The notes under the pieces were generated by a model. It searched no databases and was not told the origin of the DNA. It was given only the letters and a program-made list of their open reading frames with translations. A DNA stretch of 18,559 nucleotides. Origin: Endomicrobium sp. Lineage in GTDB: Bacteria; Elusimicrobiota; Endomicrobiia; Endomicrobiales; Endomicrobiaceae. Position numbers and translations under genes: made by a program. This document shows positions 1 through 6,449 of the stretch, in pieces (position 1 is the first letter of the stretch; the number at the start of each line of letters is the position of its first letter). The stretch spans positions 1 to 18,559 of the forward strand of contig JAISDI010000141.1 of NCBI GenBank assembly GCA_031264895.1, given 5' to 3'.

Positions 1-12
1 TAACGCAAAGAC

Positions 13-45
13 CCCTGACTAAAGCCGTTGCCGTTCTTAACGGCA
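13..45. repeat. 33-nt repeat, left copy, inverted relative to the right-end copy
   Basis: This 33-nt stretch is the exact reverse complement of 18161-18193. It contains a perfect small palindrome, TGCCGTT-ctt-AACGGCA, at 29-45, so each copy can fold on its own. Directly after it comes a second hairpin (47-67). It is probably one member of a dispersed intergenic repeat family. Whether the two copies are functionally linked cannot be told from this window. Confidence 0.85.
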
Positions 46-46
46 G

Positions 47-67
47 ACCCTGAAACGAGTTCAGGGT
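47..67. repeat. Short palindrome (REP-like hairpin)
   Basis: ACCCTGAA (47-54) and TTCAGGGT (60-67) form a perfect 8-bp stem around a 5-nt loop, followed by GTGAC. The layout resembles the ATTCCCGA...TCGGGAATGAC hairpins elsewhere in the window (arms followed by TGAC) but has a different stem sequence, so it may belong to a sister family. Confidence 0.6.
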
Positions 68-84
68 GACGACATGTGCGGTAG

Positions 85-189
85 AAAATTCAAGTGGTTG
101 ATTACGATTTTCTAAAAAGTGGAATTTCCGAATCTTTGGAAGGGAAATTTACGACCACTACAAAGATTAAAGGAACGCTGTCTTTCTAA
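85..189 (+). pseudogene. Possible 3' remnant of a protein gene
   Basis: A short open stretch of 34 codons ends at TAA 187-189, with a GTG at 94 as the only plausible start. Its C-terminal residues read GKFTTTTKIKGTLSF, a beta-strand-like pattern of alternating small, polar and hydrophobic residues seen at the ends of some secreted proteins. There is no Shine-Dalgarno, and a stop (TAG, 82-84) closes the frame upstream. It could be the tail of a gene broken by the adjacent repeats, or chance. The same bases can also form RNA-type stems (82-89 with 107-114; 118-129 with 143-159; 131-138 with 161-168). Confidence 0.2.
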
Positions 190-195
190 TTTGCC

Positions 196-228
196 GCCCG
201 CAAGGGCTAGTTTGTACCCGTAAGGGCT
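196..228. repeat. Two successive tetraloop mini-hairpins in a degenerate tandem repeat
   Basis: GCCC-GCAA-GGGC (196-207) is followed by CCC-GTAA-GGG (217-226). Both loops fit the GNRA pattern, and both are followed by CT. They look like two diverged copies of a 20-nt unit. They lie upstream of the -35 box of the next gene, so they are not part of its leader. Function unknown. Confidence 0.4.
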
Positions 229-231
229 GAA

Positions 232-260
232 TTGACAGGGCATGTTTATGTTTGTAAAAT
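232..260 (+). promoter_or_regulatory. Sigma70-type promoter for the metallo-hydrolase gene
   Basis: A perfect -35 box TTGACA (232-237) is separated by exactly 17 nt from a near-consensus -10 box TAAAAT (255-260). Transcription would start near 267 and give a leader of about 25 nt containing the Shine-Dalgarno AAGGAG at 281-286. This is the best promoter I can see in the window. Confidence 0.75.
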
Positions 261-292
261 CTCTCTAATAAACAAACGGCAAGGAGACTGTG

Positions 293-421
293 ATGAAAAA
301 AATATTGTTATGTTTTACATTGACGTTATTTTTTGCTTTAAGCGCGTACGCAAAAGACGTTAACGGGCAGGCAGGACGTATCAGGTCGGAAAACTTGATT
401 TTATTGCGATTAAAGATTTAG
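293..421 (+). pseudogene. Signal-peptide start of the metallo-hydrolase, out of frame with the body
   Basis: ATG 293 follows AAGGAG (281-286) with a 6-nt spacer, the proper start signal for this gene. It encodes a classic Sec signal peptide: Lys-Lys, then a hydrophobic core LLCFTLTLFFAL, then SAYA before Lys-Asp as the probable cleavage site. This frame then runs to TAG at 419-421. The metallo-hydrolase body is in another frame, readable from about 364 onward. The switch falls at GGCAGGCAGG (366-375): adding one more GGCA unit would join the two frames exactly. So this is a frameshift mutation, a slippage-switched state, programmed frameshifting, or a sequencing or assembly error. Confidence 0.75.
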
Positions 422-429
422 ATACGAAT

Positions 430-1164
430 ATGGGTAAAGAAATACTGCTTTTGCCCAATGCCGAAGTAGTCGGTAAGGTTATGGCTAACAACCGTAATCC
501 TTCTTCCATCAATACGTTTATCGTAAAAAGCGGCCAGCAAAATATTCTCATAGACACGGGCGTCGGCGACGGCGGAGCGGCTTTGAGTAATTTGAAAATT
601 GCGGGCTTTGACCCTAAAGATATCAATATTGTGATAATAACGCATATGCACGGCGACCATATAGGCGGGCTTATTGCCGGCGGCAGAAAAGTTTTTGAAA
701 ATGCCGTAATTTACATAAATGATAAAGAATTAAATTATTGGTTAAACAGCAGCGCTCCGGACGCTTCAACTGCAGGTATGGCAAAAAGCGTTCAGGCGGT
801 TTACGGAGACAAAATTAAAACGTTTAAATGGGGCGACGCAATAACGCCCGAGATAAAAGCGCTTGCCGCGCCGGGACATACTCCAGGACATACGGTTTTC
901 GAGATAGAATCGGACGGCGAAAAAATGCTTGTCATAGCTGATCTGGTGCATGTTTTAAAAGTGCAGCTTGCAGACCCGAATATGTCTGTAACTTTTGATA
1001 CAAATCCGCGGGAAGCCGCTGATTCAAGAAAAAGTATTTTTAAAGACGTATCAAAAAATAAAACAAGAGTGGCCGGAATGCACATACATTTTCCGGGAGT
1101 CGGCGTTATACAAGAAACTACGGGCGGAGCATACGAGTTTTCGCCTTCGGTCTCGGTAAGATAG
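430..1164 (+). CDS. Metallo-beta-lactamase-fold hydrolase (body of a secreted enzyme)
   Basis: A zinc-dependent hydrolase of the MBL fold. Counting from the Met at 430, the metal-binding motif HMHGDH lies at 72-77, the PGHTPGH segment at 148-154, Asp171 (IADLVH) could bridge the metals, and the C-terminal HIHFPG supplies His220. NTFIVKSG followed by ILIDTG is the usual N-terminal strand pair of a lactonase/hydrolase-like MBL subgroup. Substrate unknown. The Met at 430 is probably not the true start: homologous-looking sequence continues upstream in this frame (YQVGKLDFIAIKDLD, from 379), and a signal peptide with a strong ribosome site lies just before it in another frame. If translated only from 430 the product would be cytoplasmic and lack its first strand. 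The gene stands alone, between its own promoter and a terminator. Confidence 0.85.
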   Translation: MGKEILLLPNAEVVGKVMANNRNPSSINTFIVKSGQQNILIDTGVGDGGAALSNLKIAGFDPKDINIVIITHMHGDHIGGLIAGGRKVFENAVIYINDKELNYWLNSSAPDASTAGMAKSVQAVYGDKIKTFKWGDAITPEIKALAAPGHTPGHTVFEIESDGEKMLVIADLVHVLKVQLADPNMSVTFDTNPREAADSRKSIFKDVSKNKTRVAGMHIHFPGVGVIQETTGGAYEFSPSVSVR

Positions 1165-1178
1165 TATTGAAAATAAAA

Positions 1179-1229
1179 CATAAATAAACGGAGAAGTTAG
1201 GGCGTGTATCTTCTCCGTTTTTGTTTATG
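1179..1229. terminator. Intrinsic terminator after the metallo-hydrolase
   Basis: AAACGGAGAAG (1186-1196) pairs perfectly with CTTCTCCGTTT (1210-1220) across a 13-nt loop. The outer flanks CATAAA and TTTATG extend the stem with a bulge. The 3' arm runs into a T-rich stretch, and the 5' side is A-rich, so it could act in both directions. Confidence 0.8.
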
Positions 1230-1235
1230 CCTAAA

Positions 1236-1262
1236 TTGAATAATCGGTACATATATTATAAA
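1236..1262 (+). promoter_or_regulatory. Possible promoter for the ABC ATPase gene
   Basis: TTGAAT (1236-1241) and TATAAA (1257-1262) are spaced 15 nt apart, shorter than ideal. The -10 box ends only 10 nt before ATG 1273 and no Shine-Dalgarno is visible, so the transcript would be nearly leaderless. Confidence 0.35.
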
Positions 1263-1272
1263 ATCTCAGTTT

Positions 1273-2058
1273 ATGAAAACAAATTTTGTAGAACTCAAAA
1301 ACGTTTCCGTAATGCGCGGAGAAAGAAAAATATTAAATGATATAAACCTGACAATAAGCGATAATGAAAATGCGGCGCTTATAGGGCCTAACGGTTCGGG
1401 GAAATCTACTTTCATCAAGCTTATAACGGCAAAAATATATTCTTCTTATACCGGAGAAGATACTGTATGCAGGCTGTTCGGCAATGACAGATGGAACGTT
1501 GCAGATTTAAGAAGCAAGCTCGGCATAGTTACAAACGAGCTGCAATACGATTTTCATAATGACATAACGGGTTTTGAAGCCGTTCTTTCCGGTTTTTTTT
1601 CAAGCATAGGTCTTTTCAAAAATCACACAGTCACAAAGGAGATGGAAGAAAAAGCAGACGGGATTATAAATTTTCTTGAAGTAGCGCATTTGAGCGCCAA
1701 GAAGCTTGAAACCATGTCTTCCGGAGAAGCAAGACGTTTTCTCATAGCCAGAGCGCTTGTAAATGATCCGAAAGTTTTGGTTCTGGACGAACCTTCAAAC
1801 AGTCTTGATATTGCTTCAGCAATGAAATTTCACGCTGTGCTTAGAAAGATTGCGGCGTCCGGCGCCAAAATAGTTATGGTAACTCATCTGGTGTCGGACA
1901 TAATACCCGAAATAGACAGATTTATTTATTTTAAAGACGGAAAAATATTTGCCGACGGCGTCAGAAAAGATATATTTAACGAAAAAAAACTGTCAGAACT
2001 TTTTGAAATGGATGTTCGTCTCAGAGAAAAAGACGGCTTTTGCTGGCTGAACGGTTAA
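1273..2058 (+). CDS. ABC transporter ATP-binding protein, ModF/YlmA-like
   Basis: A single nucleotide-binding domain of 261 residues with the full ATPase motif set: Walker A GPNGSGKST (38-46), a signature that reads MSSGE (148-152) instead of LSGGQ, Walker B VLVLDEPS (168-175) with catalytic Glu173, and the switch His205 in VTHLVSD. The TNELQ segment at 87-91 in the Q-loop position resembles stand-alone ModF/YlmA-type ATPases rather than importer subunits. No permease or binding-protein gene is adjacent, so its partner, if any, is elsewhere. It may act as a soluble ATPase. The start lacks a ribosome-binding site and sits just below a weak promoter. It is separated from the preceding gene by a terminator and from mprF by a palindromic repeat, so it is probably transcribed alone. 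Confidence 0.85.
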   Translation: MKTNFVELKNVSVMRGERKILNDINLTISDNENAALIGPNGSGKSTFIKLITAKIYSSYTGEDTVCRLFGNDRWNVADLRSKLGIVTNELQYDFHNDITGFEAVLSGFFSSIGLFKNHTVTKEMEEKADGIINFLEVAHLSAKKLETMSSGEARRFLIARALVNDPKVLVLDEPSNSLDIASAMKFHAVLRKIAASGAKIVMVTHLVSDIIPEIDRFIYFKDGKIFADGVRKDIFNEKKLSELFEMDVRLREKDGFCWLNG

Positions 2059-2118
2059 ACCCGGATATTCCATTTGTTAGAGAAATGAGATATTAACGAC
2101 GAACAGCGAAAATGCAAA

Positions 2119-2196
2119 ATGGATTCCCGATTAAAGCATTCGGGAATGACGCGACATGGAAGCAGTCATTCCCGAGCGTTGTAATCGGGAATCCAT
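2119..2196. repeat. Nested palindromic (REP-like) element
   Basis: The outer arms ATGGATTCCCGATTA (2119-2133) and its exact complement (2182-2196) enclose inner arms TCGGGAATGAC (2140-2150) and GTCATTCCCGA (2165-2175). The whole 78-nt unit can fold as one long hairpin, or each half can fold alone (ATTCCCGA with TCGGGAAT). It is the same family as the array at 9387-9775. It fills the gap between the ABC gene and mprF and might act as a transcription barrier. Confidence 0.9.
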
Positions 2197-2299
2197 GTTC
2201 AACCAAATCAGTAGATTGATGAATAATCTGTTAATTTTGGCTTTTGTAAGGTTTTTAGAAATACCTACTGACAATTTTAGGTTAAAGGAATATGTATAA

Positions 2300-4870
2300 A
2301 TGAAAAAGTGGATAAAATTTATAATAGCGCCCATTGGGCTGATTATTTTTATTGCCGCGCTTGCGCTTCTTCACAATGAACTTAAAAATCTGAGTTATAC
2401 GGATATTATCAATACGCTAAAAGCTATTCCGTCGACCAGAGTTGTTGTGGCGCTTTGTCTTGCGTTTACGTACTATCTTCTTTTGGGCGGGTACGATATT
2501 GTCGCGTTTAAATATATTGACGCTAAAGTTCCGTTAAAACCCAAAGACATACTTTTTACGTGTTTTGTAAGCAATGTTTTGGGAAACAATACGGGCTACT
2601 CAATGCTTTTCGGCGGTTCAATAAGATACAGGCTGTACTCTTTCCATAACGTTTCAATGGTAGACGTTACAAAAGTGCTTTTCTTTTCTTCCGCGACTAT
2701 ATGGCTGGGGCTTTTGGCTATAGGCGGGCTTGTTTTTACTTTCACTCCGGTATCTTTAGAGGGAATAACAAAATTTACTTTTTCTACGCGTCCTATAGGC
2801 ATATTGTTTCTGGTGATTTTGTCGGCTTACGTTCTTTTCAGCATTTTCCAATCTAAGCCCATAAAATTTTTTAAATGGAAAATCTCTTTCCCGAACATAA
2901 AAATAGTTATCGCGCAAATAATTTTAGCCACCGGGGACTGGATAGTCGCGTCTTTGACATTGTATATGCTTATGCCGTCCGGAGAAATTCCTTATTTTAT
3001 ACTTATAAAAGTTTTTCTGGTTTCCCAGCTTTTGGGAATAATAAGCCAAGTGCCGGGAGGCATGGGCGTTTTTGAGACGGCAATAGTGTTTCTTTTGCCG
3101 CAGGCGGCTGAAAATCCGGCAGTTATGGGAGGGCTTCTTGCATACAGAGCCGTATTTTATTTCTTTCCTCTTTCAATAGCTCTTTTTATGCTTGCTTCTT
3201 ACGAAATAGTCAGAATGAGCAAAAAGATCGACGAAAAAACAAAGATTTTCGGAAAATCAATTTCTTCGGTCGTGGTTCAGATACTTGCCGTTTCGACATT
3301 TTTTGCAGGAATGATTGCAATGTTTGGCGCTTCGACGCCTTTAAGCGGCGCCAAACTGCGCGAACTTTTGAATTATATACCTATGTGGCTTTTGGATTTA
3401 TCGCATTTTCTTTTAAGCACTACGGCAGCGGCTCTTTTGTTTATCTCAAGAGGATTGCAGCTGAGAATAAAGAACTCTTATATTTGGGCGTGTTTTTTGA
3501 TGGGATTTACTCTGGCATTTTCAGTAATGACGGCTCAGCCTGTTATGGTGGTTATGGGTTTTACAATATTGTTTGTGGCTCTTTTGTTTTCAAAAAAATA
3601 TTATTACAGGGAAGTGCCGCTGATAGACACGGCGTTTAGCCCATGGTGGTTTTCGGCTATAGGCGGAGTTTTTGTCATTTCGGTGTGGATAGGTTTTTTT
3701 GTTAACAGGCAGGACATTTTTTCGTGGATACATCTGGAAATTTTCTTTGACAATATGTTCAGCCAAAACGACGCCGCAAGATTTGTAAGGGCAACTTTCG
3801 GCGTGGGCGTGATTTTGGTAATAGTGGCCATAGAACAGTTTATAAGAAGTTTTTTCAAAAAGCCCGTGTTTTTCGATATGAAAGATATAAGCAATATAGT
3901 CAATACTTCTGATTATCCATACGCTTTCGGCGCTTTGTCCGGAGATAAAAAATTCATAGTAAACAAAGATAAAGACGCTTTGATAATGTATGCGCCAATC
4001 AGAAACAACTGGATTGCGCTCGGCGACCCTGTCGGAAACGCAAAAGACAAAAGCGAACTACTCTGGAAATTCAAAGAAATAACCGACAACGAATCCGTAA
4101 ATCCGGCTTTCATAGCCATAGACCATAAAAACATACGCATATACAACGACATAGGGCTGGACGTGTTCAATATAGGTCAGGAAGCGAAAGTGCCGCTTAG
4201 AACGCTTAACCGCAATGAAGAGCTGACAAAATATTTTGATAAAGTCTGCGCGCAAACTGAGGCCGAAGGGTATAAATACGAAATAATTCCTCCGTCGGCC
4301 TTTGACGAAAACGCCGAAACTTATGACAAGATAAACAAAGAGTGGATAAGAAATTCAAATTATATGCAAAGAAATTTCATACCGGGACAATATGAACCGC
4401 AGTACATGAAAGAAATGAATTTCGGCGTGGTAAAAAAAGACGGACAGATACGCGCTTTTTCGGTTATTGCCGCCTCAAAAAGCGGTTACGAAGCTTTAAG
4501 CGAAGTCGTAAGACATATTGATTGCGGCGAAAAAGTTTTTGAATACATATTATTTAAAAACATTCTTTGGGCAAAAGCAAACGGATACAAATGGTTTAAT
4601 TTAGGTTTGACTTATGCGCCGAATGCGGATAACGATAATGACGTTATAAAAAGATTTGCGAAGATGTTTATGTTTGCCGAACATTTTGGCTATGACCTTG
4701 CAAAACTCAAAGAATTTAAAAGCAAATTCTATCCTATATGGCACAATAAATATGCGGCGGTGCGTCCGGACAAATACATACTGATGTTTATAAGGAATTT
4801 TACCGCTCTGATTACGCCGCCCAAAGAAAAAAATAAAAAAATATTTTTTAAAAGGCTTTTTGTAAAATGA
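2300..4870 (+). CDS. mprF: MprF-type bifunctional phosphatidylglycerol aminoacyltransferase/flippase
   Basis: A large integral membrane protein of 856 residues, the normal length for MprF. Known MprF proteins transfer lysine or another amino acid from aminoacyl-tRNA to phosphatidylglycerol and flip the product outward, lowering surface negative charge and sensitivity to cationic peptides. The first ~515 residues contain many hydrophobic segments, starting with FIIAPIGLIIFIAALALL near residue 8, and form the flippase part. From about 525 to 840 follows the soluble DUF2156/GNAT-like synthase domain (starting near FDMKDISNIV; later GYKWFNLGL). The amino acid used cannot be told from the sequence by eye. 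AAGGA at 2285-2289 precedes ATG 2300. The stop overlaps the tilS start by 4 nt (ATGA), so the two are translationally coupled. Confidence 0.9.
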   Translation: MKKWIKFIIAPIGLIIFIAALALLHNELKNLSYTDIINTLKAIPSTRVVVALCLAFTYYLLLGGYDIVAFKYIDAKVPLKPKDILFTCFVSNVLGNNTGYSMLFGGSIRYRLYSFHNVSMVDVTKVLFFSSATIWLGLLAIGGLVFTFTPVSLEGITKFTFSTRPIGILFLVILSAYVLFSIFQSKPIKFFKWKISFPNIKIVIAQIILATGDWIVASLTLYMLMPSGEIPYFILIKVFLVSQLLGIISQVPGGMGVFETAIVFLLPQAAENPAVMGGLLAYRAVFYFFPLSIALFMLASYEIVRMSKKIDEKTKIFGKSISSVVVQILAVSTFFAGMIAMFGASTPLSGAKLRELLNYIPMWLLDLSHFLLSTTAAALLFISRGLQLRIKNSYIWACFLMGFTLAFSVMTAQPVMVVMGFTILFVALLFSKKYYYREVPLIDTAFSPWWFSAIGGVFVISVWIGFFVNRQDIFSWIHLEIFFDNMFSQNDAARFVRATFGVGVILVIVAIEQFIRSFFKKPVFFDMKDISNIVNTSDYPYAFGALSGDKKFIVNKDKDALIMYAPIRNNWIALGDPVGNAKDKSELLWKFKEITDNESVNPAFIAIDHKNIRIYNDIGLDVFNIGQEAKVPLRTLNRNEELTKYFDKVCAQTEAEGYKYEIIPPSAFDENAETYDKINKEWIRNSNYMQRNFIPGQYEPQYMKEMNFGVVKKDGQIRAFSVIAASKSGYEALSEVVRHIDCGEKVFEYILFKNILWAKANGYKWFNLGLTYAPNADNDNDVIKRFAKMFMFAEHFGYDLAKLKEFKSKFYPIWHNKYAAVRPDKYILMFIRNFTALITPPKEKNKKIFFKRLFVK

Positions 4871-5853
4871 AAGCTTGGGAAACGTTTCTTAAAAACGTAA
4901 ACGGAAACAATTTAGTAAAACCCGAAGATAAAGCTCTGCTTGCCGTTTCGGGCGGGCAGGATTCAATGTGTATGCTGCACCTTTTCAGTCGTCTGGCAAA
5001 AAAAATAAATATAGAACTTCTTGTCGTCACTTTTGACCACGGACTAAGAAAAGAGTCCGCAAAAGAAAGCCGTTTGGTAAAAAAATTCTGTGAAAAACTG
5101 AAAATAGAATGTATTTCAGAAAATATATCCGTAAAAAAGTATGCCCGAGAAAAAAGCGTTTCCGATGAAACCGCGGGAAGAAATCTGCGTTACGAAAATC
5201 TTGAAAAAATTGCCGTAAAACATAAATGTACAAAAATCGCTACGGCGCACAATGCAAACGATAATGCCGAAACGGTTTTGATGTGGCTTTTAAGGGGGAG
5301 CGGCAGTTTTACCGGCATTCCGCAAAGAAGGCTTCTATCGAAAAGGACGGAAATAATACGCCCGATTTTAAACGTGAAACGTAAAGACATAGAAAATTAT
5401 GTAAAAAAACAAAAAATTCCGTTTTGTACGGATATGTCTAATTTTTCCGATAAATATACAAGAAACAGAATAAGAAAAAACATTATTCCGGCTTTTGAAA
5501 ATATAAATCCTTCCGCAATAGACCACATATTTCTGCTTAGCAGAATACAGGAAAGAGAAAACTCATATTTAGAAGAAATTTCAATCAATTCTTTGAAAAA
5601 ATGCGCAATAATATCAAAAAACGCAGTTTTGCTTGATTTAACAAGCTTTTTACGGTATAATGAAACAATTCGATTCAGAATGTTAAAAATGCTCATGCCG
5701 GACAAAAAATATGCCTTTCAGATTAATGCCGTTATGGACAGAATTTTGGCAAAAGAGCGTTGCGTTTACAAAATTTCAGGCGGTTGGAATTTCATAATAA
5801 ACGGGAAAAACAAAGCCGTATTCAAAAGACAAAATCAAAATCCAAAAACGTAA
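4867..5853 (+). CDS. tilS: tRNA(Ile)-lysidine synthase
   Basis: ATP-dependent attachment of lysine to the wobble cytidine of the CAU-anticodon tRNA-Ile, which converts its reading from AUG to AUA. It is essential in bacteria. Visible features are the PP-loop SGGQDS at 28-33, FDHGLR at 57-62, a variant AHNANDNAET (127-136; E. coli-type enzymes have HHxDDQAET), and DMSN followed by TRNRIRKNIIP (198-208), the tRNA-binding core. At 328 residues it is short compared with E. coli-type enzymes of over 400 residues and apparently lacks the C-terminal accessory domain, as in the compact Aquifex-type enzyme. It overlaps mprF by ATGA. tilS-hpt-ftsH is a widely conserved gene order, which supports the call. 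Confidence 0.93.
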   Translation: MKAWETFLKNVNGNNLVKPEDKALLAVSGGQDSMCMLHLFSRLAKKINIELLVVTFDHGLRKESAKESRLVKKFCEKLKIECISENISVKKYAREKSVSDETAGRNLRYENLEKIAVKHKCTKIATAHNANDNAETVLMWLLRGSGSFTGIPQRRLLSKRTEIIRPILNVKRKDIENYVKKQKIPFCTDMSNFSDKYTRNRIRKNIIPAFENINPSAIDHIFLLSRIQERENSYLEEISINSLKKCAIISKNAVLLDLTSFLRYNETIRFRMLKMLMPDKKYAFQINAVMDRILAKERCVYKISGGWNFIINGKNKAVFKRQNQNPKT

Positions 5854-5867
5854 TATCTTGTAAAAAA

Positions 5868-6416
5868 ATGTCGCCGAACAAAAAAAATTATTCTATCGAA
5901 ATTCTTTTTCCGCAGGATTTAATACGCGCCCGCGTCCGCGAGATAGCGTCGCAAATTACGAGAGATTACGAGAATAAAAATACTTTGATGATAGCCGTTC
6001 TCAAAGGAAGTTTCGTTTTCTGCGCAGACCTCGTCAGACATCTTAATTTTCTTTTTGCTTTTGATTTTATTTCTTTAAGCTCTTACGAAGGTACAGGCGC
6101 AAAAGGCAAAATTAAAGTTATTTCAAACCTCAAAGAAGACCCCGAGGGAAGAGACGTAATCATCATAGAAGACATTGCGGACACCGGACATACTCTGGAT
6201 TTTCTCCATAAAGAGCTTGCCGCAAAAAATCCGAAAAGCGTTAAAACATGCGTTCTTCTTGACAAAAAATGCGCCCGCGTAAAAAACGTTCCTATAGACT
6301 ATTCGGGCTTTGAAATAGGCAATGATTTCGCGGTAGGTTACGGATTGGATTATAACGGTTTTTTCAGAGGTTTGCCTTACATAGGCATTCTTCATTTAAA
6401 CGGAAACAATAAATAA
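5868..6416 (+). CDS. hpt: Hypoxanthine phosphoribosyltransferase
   Basis: Purine salvage: joins hypoxanthine or guanine to PRPP to give IMP or GMP. The PRPP-binding signature VIIIEDIADTGHTL lies at 97-110, the early LKGSF loop at 45-49, and the SSYEGT segment at 71-76 matches the flexible active-site loop. With the ATG at 5868 the protein is 182 residues, the usual size. The reading frame stays open upstream to a TTG at 5760 inside tilS, but that would add an unneeded basic tail, so I prefer 5868. It follows tilS after 14 nt with no clear Shine-Dalgarno, suggesting dependence on translation of tilS. Next is ftsH, 33 nt downstream. Confidence 0.93.
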   Translation: MSPNKKNYSIEILFPQDLIRARVREIASQITRDYENKNTLMIAVLKGSFVFCADLVRHLNFLFAFDFISLSSYEGTGAKGKIKVISNLKEDPEGRDVIIIEDIADTGHTLDFLHKELAAKNPKSVKTCVLLDKKCARVKNVPIDYSGFEIGNDFAVGYGLDYNGFFRGLPYIGILHLNGNNK

Positions 6417-6449
6417 CATACAGATTAAAGGTGAAAGAGAGGACACTTC

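Noticed and set aside
1593..1600. T8 run in the ABC ATPase, and A8-A9 runs in other genes, as phase-variation tracts
   Set aside because: Such runs are common in AT-rich coding DNA, and all affected frames are intact.
2268..2296. Promoter CTGACA...TATGTA before mprF
   Set aside because: The -10 is poor and the transcript would start at or after the Shine-Dalgarno, so it could not serve the gene.
2292..2303. Three-codon ORF (ATG TAT AAA TGA) overlapping the mprF start
   Set aside because: Too short to interpret; a chance ATG in the AT-rich spacer is the simplest reading.
3604..4255. Open frames on the minus strand opposite mprF, and similar ones opposite folP, glmM, nnrD and the amidohydrolase
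   Set aside because: They lack ribosome sites and recognisable domains and mirror the codon pattern of the well-supported + strand genes.
5760..5867. N-terminal extension of hpt from the TTG at 5760
   Set aside because: It lies inside tilS, gives a basic low-complexity tail not expected in this enzyme, and ATG 5868 yields the normal length.
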